DNA of 64,000 nt from Flavobacterium beibuense F44-8 (GTDB taxonomy: Bacteria > Bacteroidota > Bacteroidia > Flavobacteriales > Flavobacteriaceae). The notes under the pieces were generated by a model, which was not told the DNA's origin, did no database searches, and was given only the letters and a program-made list of their open reading frames with translations. The translations under genes and the position numbers were made by a program. Positions 9,895 to 18,832 of the stretch are shown in pieces (position 1 is the stretch's first letter; every line of letters begins with the position of its first letter). The stretch is from assembly GCF_000769915.1 (NCBI RefSeq), contig NZ_JRLV01000005.1, positions 186,001 to 250,000 of the forward strand, written 5' to 3'.

Positions 9895-12138
9895 TTACTG
9901 GATGGTTACTGTTACTTCCTGGGTTATGTTTTTGCTTGAATTACCCAATTTGAATGTATAGTCTCCTTTTTCAACTACCCAGCCTTTGCTGTTTTTGTCG
10001 TAGTAAGCCAGTTCTTTTACCGGAACTTTTATAGTCACCTTTTTGCTATTACCCGCTTTAACCAGTACTTTGTTGAAACCTTTAAGTTCTTTAGCAGCAC
10101 GCTCCACAGCAGATTTGGCTTTGGAAACATATAACTGAACCACCTCTTTACCATCGTGGTTTCCTGTATTTTTTACATCAATAGTAACGGCAATTGTTTC
10201 GTCTTCGTTGTATGATTTTTTATTGGCAGTAGCATTAGCCAGTTCAAAATCAGAGTACGATAAACCATAACCAAACGGATATAAAGGCTCTACATTTTTA
10301 GTATCAAACCAGCGGTATCCTACAAGGATTCCTTCCTGGTATGTTACAGTATCTTCACCCGGGAAGCTGTTTGTAGCATGAGCAGGGGAGTCAGATAATT
10401 GTTTAGGCATTGTCCATGGTAGTTTACCTGATGGGTTAACAGTACCCAATAAAACATCGGCAAGAGCGTTTCCGCCTTCTGATCCGTTATACCAGCTCCA
10501 TACTATAGTTGAGTTTTCCTTTTCAACATTGTTAATGTCATAAGGAGCTCCGGCAACAAATACCACTATAGTTTTAGGGTTAGCAGCTTTTACGGCTGTT
10601 ATCAGTTTTTCCTGCCCAAACGGAAGGCTAAGATCTATACGGTCGCTTGCTTCGGTTTCATAGTCACGGTTAGCACCTACAAACAGTATAGCGATGTCTG
10701 ATTTTTTAGCCGCTTCAACCGCTTCGGCAATCATTTTCGGGTCAACATCTGTAACAGTTTCTTTAGCTTCCTGAGTTACCTCACCAAACTTCATTTCCTT
10801 TTTAGGCTTGAAAAGTGTTTTGTAACCTTCTGCATAGTTAATAGTAACCGATTCCGGAAGCTTTGCTTTTAAAGCCTCAAGCGGAGTAACCTCACGTTTG
10901 GTTTTTACACCGGCACCAAAACCTCCCTGAGCATGTTTAGCTGTGGCGTTAGGGCCAATTACAGCAATACTTTTAACTTCCTGAGTATTTAACGGTAACA
11001 GGCTCTCGTTATTTTTAAGCAGTACAACCGATTCGGCTGCAATGTTATAAGCATCTTTGTAGTGCACTTCGGTAGCAAGGCTTCCTTCGGCACGACTATC
11101 TGTATTGCCCATTGCCTTAACATTGAATAACAGTTTAAGTATTCTTTTAGCATGTACATCTACTTCAGCTTCGGTGACTTTACCGTCTTTAACTGCCTGT
11201 ATAAGCGGGTTAGCAAACCAAAATTCGTCAAACGACGGAGCGTTTGTTCCCATTTCAAGATCGGTACCTGCTTCAAGTGCTTTTTTTGTAGTGTGAACAG
11301 CATCCCAGTCGGAAATTACCACACCCTTAAAGCCCCATTCATCCCTAAGTACATCCTGTAGCATATATGGGTTTTCACAAAGGTAATCCCCACGAAACTT
11401 GTTATACGCCCCCATAACACTGTAAGCATTTGCTTTTACAACAGCATCATGGAAAGCAGGAAGGTATATTTCACGAAGCGTACGCTCGTCCATAAGTACG
11501 TTTACCGTACCACGGTTGGTTTCCTGATTGTTTGCAGCGTAATGTTTAATACAGGCAGCCACGTTATTTTCCTGAACACCCACTACATAAGGTACAATAA
11601 GTGTTTTGTTAAGAAACGGGTCTTCTGTCATGTATTCATAAGTACGACCTCCAAGCGGTGTACGGATAATATTGAAAGCAGGGGCTAGTAATACATCCTT
11701 ACCACGGGCACGTGCTTCCTCACCAATACTTCTACCGAAGGTATGAGCCAGTTCAGGACTCCATGTAGCCGAAAGTCCGGCACCGGCAGGGTAGTAGGTA
11801 GCAAAGTCGTTATCCAGTCCAAGCTTAGCCCAACTCATACGCTGTAGTTCCTCACGAATACCAAGCGGACCGTCGGCCATGTGTAATTCAGGTACTCCAA
11901 GGCGTTCCACACCTTCGTTGGTAAACATGCTGTAGCCGTGTAAAAGGCCTATTTTTTCTTCAAGGGTCATTTGCCCTACAATAGAATCTATTTTAGCATC
12001 AAACTCATCACTCATAGGAGTACCCTTATATTGGGCAGTTTCCGGCTGAGCTACCGTGTCGTTTGATGTTTTGTCTTCTTTGCACGAGGCCATAATCAGT
12101 ACAAGTGCAGCCGAGAGGCATAAAATCTTATTTTTCAT
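9895..12138 (-). CDS. GH3 beta-glucosidase lipoprotein
   Basis: This 747-aa GH3 enzyme cleaves terminal beta-D-glucose, or a related sugar, from oligosaccharides. The lipobox 'MASC' (Cys19) predicts lipid anchoring. The N-terminal TIM barrel (~45-340) carries 'KHYAANNQETNRG' (substrate-binding Lys-His) and the nucleophile Asp277 in 'VVISDWDAVH'. The alpha/beta sandwich follows (~375-600), and a fibronectin-III-like domain ends the protein ('TGNHDGKEVVQLYV'). The length is normal for bacterial beta-glucosidases of this family. It lies 14 bp after the second GH3 gene and 9 bp before the fucosidase gene, in one transcription unit. In xyloglucan breakdown such an enzyme trims backbone glucose after the alpha-xylosidase has removed xylose. 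Confidence 0.9.
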   Translation of the reverse strand: MKNKILCLSAALVLIMASCKEDKTSNDTVAQPETAQYKGTPMSDEFDAKIDSIVGQMTLEEKIGLLHGYSMFTNEGVERLGVPELHMADGPLGIREELQRMSWAKLGLDNDFATYYPAGAGLSATWSPELAHTFGRSIGEEARARGKDVLLAPAFNIIRTPLGGRTYEYMTEDPFLNKTLIVPYVVGVQENNVAACIKHYAANNQETNRGTVNVLMDERTLREIYLPAFHDAVVKANAYSVMGAYNKFRGDYLCENPYMLQDVLRDEWGFKGVVISDWDAVHTTKKALEAGTDLEMGTNAPSFDEFWFANPLIQAVKDGKVTEAEVDVHAKRILKLLFNVKAMGNTDSRAEGSLATEVHYKDAYNIAAESVVLLKNNESLLPLNTQEVKSIAVIGPNATAKHAQGGFGAGVKTKREVTPLEALKAKLPESVTINYAEGYKTLFKPKKEMKFGEVTQEAKETVTDVDPKMIAEAVEAAKKSDIAILFVGANRDYETEASDRIDLSLPFGQEKLITAVKAANPKTIVVFVAGAPYDINNVEKENSTIVWSWYNGSEGGNALADVLLGTVNPSGKLPWTMPKQLSDSPAHATNSFPGEDTVTYQEGILVGYRWFDTKNVEPLYPFGYGLSYSDFELANATANKKSYNEDETIAVTIDVKNTGNHDGKEVVQLYVSKAKSAVERAAKELKGFNKVLVKAGNSKKVTIKVPVKELAYYDKNSKGWVVEKGDYTFKLGNSSKNITQEVTVTIQ

Positions 12139-12152
12139 ATATGCGGTGTATA

Positions 12153-14321
12153 TTATTTTTTAATGCTAATCTGTTTTGTGAGTGCTATTGCATCAGATGA
12201 TCCTCCTACCTGGAGTTCTATGTCTTCGGATTCCAGCTCAAATCGTTGTTTTGCCGTGTTCCAGTATTCAAGGTCTTTAGCTCTTACTGTAATAGTTACC
12301 GTTTTGGTTTCTCCTGCTTTTAAAGGTACACGTTTAAAGGCTTTCAGTTCCTTTATAGGGCGCTCCACTTTTGAGTTAAGGTGTTTTACATATAGCTGTA
12401 CTACTTCTTCGCCATCTCTTTTTCCGGTATTGCTTACCGTAACCTTTACTTCAATTTCCTTGTTTTTAGATAGGGTATTGCTACCTGTTTCTATGCTTTT
12501 GTAAGCGAAAGAAGTATAGCTTAACCCATAACCAAAGGCATATAAAGGTTCTCCCTTAGAGTACATATAGGTACGCCCGTTACGGATGTTGTAATCCAAA
12601 AGAGGAGGGAGGTCGGTAATATCTTTCACCCATGTTTGGGTTAGTCTTCCCGCCGGGTTGTAATCGCCAAAAAGCACATCTGCCAGTGCGTTTCCTGTTT
12701 CCTGACTGTTATGTGTTATATGTATAATTGCCGGAACATTTTCCTGAGTCCAGTTTATGGCATAAGGGAAACTGCTTTGCAGTACAACTACTGTATTAGG
12801 GTTACTCTGGTAAACTACTTTAATAAGGTCTTCCTGCTCTAAGGTTATAGCCTGCCTGTCTACCGCTTCTTTACCATTACTTGGCACGGGGCAGTCTGCC
12901 CAGCCTGCATCACAGTAAGGATGGTTGCCTGCTATAACAATTACCACATCGGCTTCGGCGGCTATTTTGGCAGCTTTACCATCGGCATTGTTTTTAGCAT
13001 AAGTAACTTCGATATTATTACCAACTTTATTTTTTATTCCCTGTAGAGGACTCACCTTATACGGCGGAGTACCACTATACCAGTCAAGGTACACATCTTC
13101 GGCATATTGCCCGATAACTGCAATACGCTTAATATTGTTTTTGTTTAAAGGAAGTAACTGTTTTGCCGGGTCGTTATTTAAAAGTACGATTGATTTTTGG
13201 GTAGCTTCAAGCGCCAGTTGTTTATGGCTCTCGCTAAGCCACGGGTCTTTAGCATTTTTATCAATGCCTATTGCAGCATACGGGTTATTACCTGTAGCAT
13301 CCAGCATTCCCAGTTTTATCATTACCCTGTAGTCGCCCTTCAGTACTTCATCTATTTCTTTTTCGGTAAGGTAACCGTTTGAAATCGCTCCATACACGGC
13401 TTCGGTAAACTCATCAAGAAACTGATTGATACCTGCTTTTATAGCAGCAGCAGCTCCAAGGAATTTATCTTCATAATATTTATGGTCTGATAATAATAAT
13501 CTGAAAGCTCCACCATCGGTACAAATGATTCCGTTTTGTCCCCATTCTTTAACTGTGATATCCTTAAGCATTGGGTGTACCATTGCCGGAATTCCGTTTA
13601 CTTTATTGTAAGCCGCCATATAGGCACGTGAACCTCCTTCCATTACTCCCATCCTGAAAGGAACGGAGTAGTACTCCCTCCATAATCTTTCGTCAAAATC
13701 AGATGAAGTATAGGTGCGTCCGTCCTCATTACTGTTAGCAAGGAAATGCTTCATAAGCGAAGCGGTTTGCCAGTATTTGTCGTTATCTCCCTGTAATCCT
13801 TTAACAAAAGCTACAGTCATGGTTCCGTTAAAAAAGGCATCTTCACCATAGCTTTCTTCGGTACGTCCCCATCGCGGGTCCCTAGCCAAATCGGCATTAG
13901 GAGCACGCACTACCAGTCCGCCACGATTATAATGCTGATAGGCAAAGCGGGTTTCCAAAGCTTCAACCGCTGCAATTTTTTGCATTAGTTCGGTATCCCA
14001 TGTTTCCCCTAAGCCATATGCCTGCGGAAAAGTGGTAGTAGGTAATGGTTCGCGGTTTTTTCCGCCCCATTCTCCGGGTCCGCCAAGGGCAAGTCCGTGA
14101 AGTCCTTCCACATGCCCTGTACCTTTAACGCCCAAACGGGGAACCGAAGGATCAGTGCTTAACGCATTAATCTTTTCGTCCAGTGTCATTAGCGACAGCA
14201 GGTTATCAATACGCTTTTCGGTATCCATATCAGGATTTTGAAAAGGGTACTGATAGCCTTTTTGCTGCGCGGCTAACGATGTAGTTATTAATAATAAAAA
14301 GTATAAACAATACTTATTCAT
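12153..14321 (-). CDS. GH3 exo-beta-glycosidase (beta-xylosidase/glucosidase-like), secreted
   Basis: The 722-aa GH3 protein has a classical signal peptide ending 'LAAQQ' and no lipobox, so it is probably periplasmic. The barrel domain has 'GGLVVRAPNADLARDPRWGR' and 'EESYGEDAF', a pattern common in the beta-xylosidase-like branch of GH3. 'SLMKHFLAN' and the likely nucleophile Asp269 in 'GIICTDGGAF' follow. The C-terminal alpha/beta sandwich and FNIII-like domain are complete ('TGKRDGEEVVQLYV'). It is clearly diverged from its GH3 neighbour at 9895-12138, so the pair is not a recent tandem duplication. The branch assignment (xylosidase versus glucosidase) is tentative. It is 3 bp from the GH97 gene. 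Confidence 0.87.
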   Translation of the reverse strand: MNKYCLYFLLLITTSLAAQQKGYQYPFQNPDMDTEKRIDNLLSLMTLDEKINALSTDPSVPRLGVKGTGHVEGLHGLALGGPGEWGGKNREPLPTTTFPQAYGLGETWDTELMQKIAAVEALETRFAYQHYNRGGLVVRAPNADLARDPRWGRTEESYGEDAFFNGTMTVAFVKGLQGDNDKYWQTASLMKHFLANSNEDGRTYTSSDFDERLWREYYSVPFRMGVMEGGSRAYMAAYNKVNGIPAMVHPMLKDITVKEWGQNGIICTDGGAFRLLLSDHKYYEDKFLGAAAAIKAGINQFLDEFTEAVYGAISNGYLTEKEIDEVLKGDYRVMIKLGMLDATGNNPYAAIGIDKNAKDPWLSESHKQLALEATQKSIVLLNNDPAKQLLPLNKNNIKRIAVIGQYAEDVYLDWYSGTPPYKVSPLQGIKNKVGNNIEVTYAKNNADGKAAKIAAEADVVIVIAGNHPYCDAGWADCPVPSNGKEAVDRQAITLEQEDLIKVVYQSNPNTVVVLQSSFPYAINWTQENVPAIIHITHNSQETGNALADVLFGDYNPAGRLTQTWVKDITDLPPLLDYNIRNGRTYMYSKGEPLYAFGYGLSYTSFAYKSIETGSNTLSKNKEIEVKVTVSNTGKRDGEEVVQLYVKHLNSKVERPIKELKAFKRVPLKAGETKTVTITVRAKDLEYWNTAKQRFELESEDIELQVGGSSDAIALTKQISIKK

Positions 14322-14324
14322 TAC

Positions 14325-16322
14325 TTACAGTTTTTTAAACCTGATAGCTGTACCGCCCGAAGCGCCAAGCTTAAGGGTTAATTTATCTTTTGCTGTTACG
14401 TTTTGTTTTGTAATGCTCACCTTAGCCGGGTTATGAGTCTCATCGGTACCTTCGGCATCAGCATAAATCTGAGCTTCATATTGAGCATCTGCATCAAGGA
14501 AGTCAAGACTTACTTCAAGGTCACGGGCTTTCTCATTAGTGATACTTCCTAAATACCAGTCAGCACTGTGTACATCCTTACGGGCAGTAGTAATGTATTC
14601 GCCAATTTCCCCGTTAAGTACTTTAGTATCTTCCCAGTCTGTAGGTACATCTTTAAGGAACTGGAATGCAGGATTCCCCTCGTAGTTTTCAGGAAGGTCC
14701 GCAAGCATTTGAATAGGAGAGTAGATGGTAACATATAGCGCCAGCTGTTTTGCAGCCGTAGTATGTACCCTTTTACCCGGGTATCCCTGAGTAACCTCTA
14801 CATCCAGAATCCCCGGTGTAAAGTCCATTGGACCCGATAGTAATCTTGTAAACGGAAGGATGGTTTCATGGCTTGGCGGGTTACCCTCGCTCCATGCATT
14901 GTATTCCATACCGCGAGAGCCTTCGCGTGCCATCATGTTAGGGTAGGTACGTCTTTCTCCAGTATCTTTAATAGGCTCGTGGAAGTTAACCGCTAAACCG
15001 TATTCTGCCGCTTTTTTAAGTACATAGCGGTAGTAGTTTACACCAAACTGACCGTGGTGCCATTCTTTCATGTTTAGTTTAGAACCTACCTGACCTATTT
15101 TTACATTGTGTATACCTAAACGCTTGTAAAGAGCAAAACCTTCGTCTATCTCTTTTAGGTAATTGATAAGGTTAGAACCTGTTTCATGGTAACCAATAAT
15201 ATTTACGCCTTTGCTTTTACCGTACTCCACCACTTTTTCAAGGTCGAAGTTATCGGCATTTTCAGTAAAGCTGAACATGTGCATCCTGTTTTCATACCAT
15301 GCCGGAGTCCAGCCTTTGTTCCATCCTTCAATAAGCAGGTAGTTAATCCCTTCCTTGTTGTTGAAGTCGATATACTCTTTAGCGTTCTTTGTAGTAGCAC
15401 CCTGGTTTTCACTTTCCCAAAAAGTATATTTACCTATGTGCATTCCCCACCATATACCGGTATATTTAAATGGCTCTATATAAGAAGTATCGGTTAATGC
15501 ATTAGGCTCATTAAGGTTAAGAATCATGTAGGAAGTAATAAGGTCACCCGGTTTTTTACCTATCTGTATAGTTCTCCATGGTGAAGTAAAGGTTTCGGTA
15601 GTACGCACCTTAACTCCGTCTGCCCAAGGCACAAGCTCTGATTTTAGGTTAGAACCTTCGGTATGTCTTAATACCATACTGGCAAAATCTACAAGGTTTG
15701 CCTCGTGGAAGCTAACTACAATCCCGTCTTTATTTTCTATGGTTAATGGTGTATGCACCACATCCAGTGTACTTACCGGAGAAGCCTCATACAGGTACTC
15801 ATAGCGGTTTTCCTGATAGGCAGGAATCCACCATGCTTTACCGTCTTCTTTTAGGTTAAAGGCCGTAACCTCGTCCATAATGAAGATGCTGTCTTTTATA
15901 TTTTGTTTTGGGAATACATAGCGAAATGCCACACCGTCGTCAAAAGCACGGAACTGTATTTCCAAATTGTGTTTTTCTTTGCTTTGAAGCTTAACCACCA
16001 TTTCGTTATAATGGTTTCTGATGTTTTTCTTTTCGCCCCAAACCTGCTCCCAGGTATCATCGTGTGTTGAAGTTTGAACATCTACCAGTTCAAAATCTTT
16101 GGTAAGGTCTTCGTTTTTAAGTACGAATCCAAGTGCCGAAGGGGTAATGATCTCTTTCTCCTCATGATTAACGGTGTACGTAGGCATGTTACCGTTTAGG
16201 GAGAAGGTAATTTTGTTTTCACCGTTTGGCGAAGCCAGTTCGTGTGTGGTTTGTTTAGTTTCCGAACAGCCTGCAAAAAGCAGGGCAAGTAAGGCTGGTA
16301 CTATAAATTTTCTTGAGGTCAT
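14325..16322 (-). CDS. GH97 alpha-glucosidase/alpha-galactosidase-family lipoprotein (inverting-type motifs)
   Basis: The 665-aa GH97 enzyme carries a lipobox 'FAGC' (Cys19). The N-terminal beta-sandwich spans ~25-280, the catalytic barrel ~285-560 and the C-terminal beta domain ~570-665. Family signatures are 'YTGIWWGMHIGKYT', 'LIEGWNKGW', and 'NFHEPIKDTGERRTYPNMMA' followed by 'EGSRGMEYNAW'. The Glu in 'HE' (449), together with E467 and E473, is the arrangement expected of the SusB-like inverting alpha-glucosidase group rather than the retaining alpha-galactosidase group. This is my reading of aligned motifs from memory. Its role in a xylose-linked locus is unclear, since xyloglucan has no alpha-glucose. 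A 107-bp gap with a hairpin separates it from the upstream GH31 gene. Confidence 0.88.
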   Translation of the reverse strand: MTSRKFIVPALLALLFAGCSETKQTTHELASPNGENKITFSLNGNMPTYTVNHEEKEIITPSALGFVLKNEDLTKDFELVDVQTSTHDDTWEQVWGEKKNIRNHYNEMVVKLQSKEKHNLEIQFRAFDDGVAFRYVFPKQNIKDSIFIMDEVTAFNLKEDGKAWWIPAYQENRYEYLYEASPVSTLDVVHTPLTIENKDGIVVSFHEANLVDFASMVLRHTEGSNLKSELVPWADGVKVRTTETFTSPWRTIQIGKKPGDLITSYMILNLNEPNALTDTSYIEPFKYTGIWWGMHIGKYTFWESENQGATTKNAKEYIDFNNKEGINYLLIEGWNKGWTPAWYENRMHMFSFTENADNFDLEKVVEYGKSKGVNIIGYHETGSNLINYLKEIDEGFALYKRLGIHNVKIGQVGSKLNMKEWHHGQFGVNYYRYVLKKAAEYGLAVNFHEPIKDTGERRTYPNMMAREGSRGMEYNAWSEGNPPSHETILPFTRLLSGPMDFTPGILDVEVTQGYPGKRVHTTAAKQLALYVTIYSPIQMLADLPENYEGNPAFQFLKDVPTDWEDTKVLNGEIGEYITTARKDVHSADWYLGSITNEKARDLEVSLDFLDADAQYEAQIYADAEGTDETHNPAKVSITKQNVTAKDKLTLKLGASGGTAIRFKKL

Positions 16323-16365
16323 GATAATTATTTATAAATAATAGATGTGCTTAAAAGTAATAAAA

Positions 16366-16397
16366 CCGGGGACAGGAAGTCTAAACACTGGCCCCGG
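16366..16397 (-). other. Intergenic hairpin between GH31 and GH97 genes
   Basis: CCGGGGaCAG pairs with CTGgCCCCGG (one mismatch, 12-nt loop). On the minus strand it is followed by TTTTATT, so it could be a partial terminator or an mRNA-stabilising 3' end inside the operon. The 107-bp gap is long compared with the 3-14 bp spacing of the genes that follow. Confidence 0.5.
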
Positions 16398-16429
16398 AGT
16401 GAGTAATAACTAACCCAAAACAACTTAAT

Positions 16430-18826
16430 TTATTTAATCCATTCGGTTTTAAAGGTAGTTTCCCCGCTTAGAGGGTTGCTGTCCACTTCAAATCCGTTAC
16501 CTTTTTTAGTAAGTTTTATGTTTTGTAACGCTTTCCCTTCCGGTAGGTATACCTTAGCTGTAGCTGTAGTAGTACCTTCGGCAGCATATACTTTAAGGGT
16601 AAGCCTGCTCCAGTCCATATCTTTTGTAGACTGAGCCAGTTTTATGTGAGGGATGGCTGTACCGCTTTTAACCAACACGATAATTGGTAATTCACCGGCA
16701 GCAATTCTGTGCCATCCGCCATTATATACTTTTTTGGTTTGGTAATCTACCCATTGTCCCGGCGGAAGATATACATCCCTTTCGGTTACTTCTTCAAATA
16801 ACGGGGCAACAAGCATATCTGATCCAAACAGGTATTCGTTATCAATTAACCATGAACCTGCATCCTGCGGATATTCCACAAAAAGGGCACGCATCATTGG
16901 TAATCCTTTTTCAGAACTTTCCTTCGCCTGAGCATAGATGTACGGCATCAGTTCATAACGCATATTATCGGCATTCCTGAATGATTTAAGGAAATCTTCG
17001 CTGTACAACCAAGGCTCTGTAGGTGGTTCACCGTGGCTTCTTACGTGTGAGGTAAGCATACCAAACGGAGTCCATCTTTTGTATAGTTCTTCTGGCGACT
17101 TAGTAACGAAACCTCCCACATCATGACTCCAGAAACTGAATCCGCAAAGTCCTAATGAAAGTCCGCCACGTAGTGTAGCCGACATCGCTCCGTTTGTAGT
17201 GGCGGCATCACCACCCCAATGTAACGGATAACGCTGGCTACCAGCCCATGTGCTTCTTGCCCATATAAGGGTATAACCTTTTTCTCTTTGGGTAAGTTCG
17301 GCTACAGCCTTGTTATAGCGAAGCGGGTAGAGGTTGTGCTCGTAGAAGCCGGTACGACCTGAGTGGTAAATACCCTCGGCCGGTGCAGCCTCCCCAAAGT
17401 CAACCTTAAATACTGCCACACCCTGATCCATTAAGTGTTTTAGTTTTGCCTGATACCATTTTACGGTTTCGGGGTTAGAGAAATCCAGTACGGCATCCTC
17501 ATAAGGAATGTTACCTTTTCTGTCCTTAACAGCTAAACCGTTATCAACTATTTCGTTAAACAGGGTATTTCTTGGTGTAAAATACGGTAACTGCCACAGG
17601 CATACGTTAAATCCGTCCTTTTTCATATCTGCCATCATTTTGGTCGGGGCATCAAAACGTTCTGAAGCAAACTCGTAGTTGTTTCTCCAGTCTACGTCAA
17701 ACCATCCGGTATCAAAGTGGATAACATCACTTGGTATTTTATTTTTACGAAGGTTTTTAGCAATTTCACGTCCTTCTTTTTCTGAAAAGTAAGTAATACG
17801 GCTCATCCAGAAACCAAACGACCATAGCGGTGGCATAGAAGCCTTACCTGTAAGATCGGTATATTCGTCAAGGATATCTTTAGGCTCACCAATAAATATG
17901 AAAAGGTCAGCAACGTCATCGCCAATCATCATTTTATTGGCACCGGCAAAGTATTTACCAAAGTCGACCGTAACAGGGGTAGAGGTATGCATAAAAACAC
18001 CATACCCACGGCTACTCATGTAAAACGGAATAGGTTTGTACATGGTTTCGTTTTGAACACCGTTTGCATCATCTGTCCATAAAACTACTTTTTGCCCGCG
18101 TTTGTTAAACTGGGTGAACGATTCACCACAACCGAATATCTTCTCATCCGGCTCAAGGCTGAAAACAGGGGCTACACTACGGGAGTAATCACTGTTTCTG
18201 CGAACATAAGAATACGGCAGTACCGGGGTGTAAGTGTTTTGAAGGTCTGAATTATGAAGCGTTGAGGTAAGCAGCTTACCTTTTGCATCATATATTTTTA
18301 CGTGCCACGGATTGGTTTGTATTTCCACACTGCCGTATTGGCTTGTATATTTATGTCCCGTTGCTGTTTTGCTGTATTTCCAGTTTTCAGGATGATTTGG
18401 CGCTGTGCCGTTTACCAGCATCAGTGATTCTTTCGGTTGGTTAAACTGCGGACCCGATGTTGTTTTTATCCTTATGGCACGCTCTGAAACAAACTCGATA
18501 CTGAAAGGTAGTACAGGAGCAGCTTCATATTCTGTAGCAGGGAATTCATTTGCCGCTACGGTATCAGGCTTCATCATCATGTTATTGAATGCCTGACGCG
18601 TTTTGTAATTGTAACGGGTATATTTTACGGTACCTTTTCCGGTTTTAGGATCAAACGAAGCCAGCTCGTCGGCAAAGTAAAAGGTATTAGCATAATTCTC
18701 AAAGTCGGTACTTACATCCACGGGGGCATTAAGTACAGGCGCATTTTGTATTTGCGCACTAACACCCTGTATGGCTGCGGTGGCCATAAAGAGGCTTAAA
18801 GAAATTTGTGTTAATCTGTTTTTCAT
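16430..18826 (-). CDS. GH31 alpha-xylosidase-type glycosidase, secreted
   Basis: The 798-aa GH31 enzyme has a signal peptide (residues 1-24, ending 'VSAQ'). The N-terminal beta domain covers ~30-320. The barrel carries 'PPLWSFGFWMSR', 'HFDTGWF', the nucleophile Asp476 in 'VFKVDFGEA' and the acid/base Asp540 in 'LHWGGDAAT'. The 'K-x-D-F-G-E' nucleophile motif and the 'GGD' site follow the YicI-like alpha-xylosidase branch rather than the alpha-glucosidase 'WxDMNE' branch. It would therefore remove alpha-1,6-xylose from xyloglucan oligosaccharides (releasing xylose for xylA/xylB in the same unit). Activity on isoprimeverose is inferred. It is 6 bp downstream of the GH2 gene. Confidence 0.88.
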   Translation of the reverse strand: MKNRLTQISLSLFMATAAIQGVSAQIQNAPVLNAPVDVSTDFENYANTFYFADELASFDPKTGKGTVKYTRYNYKTRQAFNNMMMKPDTVAANEFPATEYEAAPVLPFSIEFVSERAIRIKTTSGPQFNQPKESLMLVNGTAPNHPENWKYSKTATGHKYTSQYGSVEIQTNPWHVKIYDAKGKLLTSTLHNSDLQNTYTPVLPYSYVRRNSDYSRSVAPVFSLEPDEKIFGCGESFTQFNKRGQKVVLWTDDANGVQNETMYKPIPFYMSSRGYGVFMHTSTPVTVDFGKYFAGANKMMIGDDVADLFIFIGEPKDILDEYTDLTGKASMPPLWSFGFWMSRITYFSEKEGREIAKNLRKNKIPSDVIHFDTGWFDVDWRNNYEFASERFDAPTKMMADMKKDGFNVCLWQLPYFTPRNTLFNEIVDNGLAVKDRKGNIPYEDAVLDFSNPETVKWYQAKLKHLMDQGVAVFKVDFGEAAPAEGIYHSGRTGFYEHNLYPLRYNKAVAELTQREKGYTLIWARSTWAGSQRYPLHWGGDAATTNGAMSATLRGGLSLGLCGFSFWSHDVGGFVTKSPEELYKRWTPFGMLTSHVRSHGEPPTEPWLYSEDFLKSFRNADNMRYELMPYIYAQAKESSEKGLPMMRALFVEYPQDAGSWLIDNEYLFGSDMLVAPLFEEVTERDVYLPPGQWVDYQTKKVYNGGWHRIAAGELPIIVLVKSGTAIPHIKLAQSTKDMDWSRLTLKVYAAEGTTTATAKVYLPEGKALQNIKLTKKGNGFEVDSNPLSGETTFKTEWIK

Positions 18827-18832
18827 TAGTTT

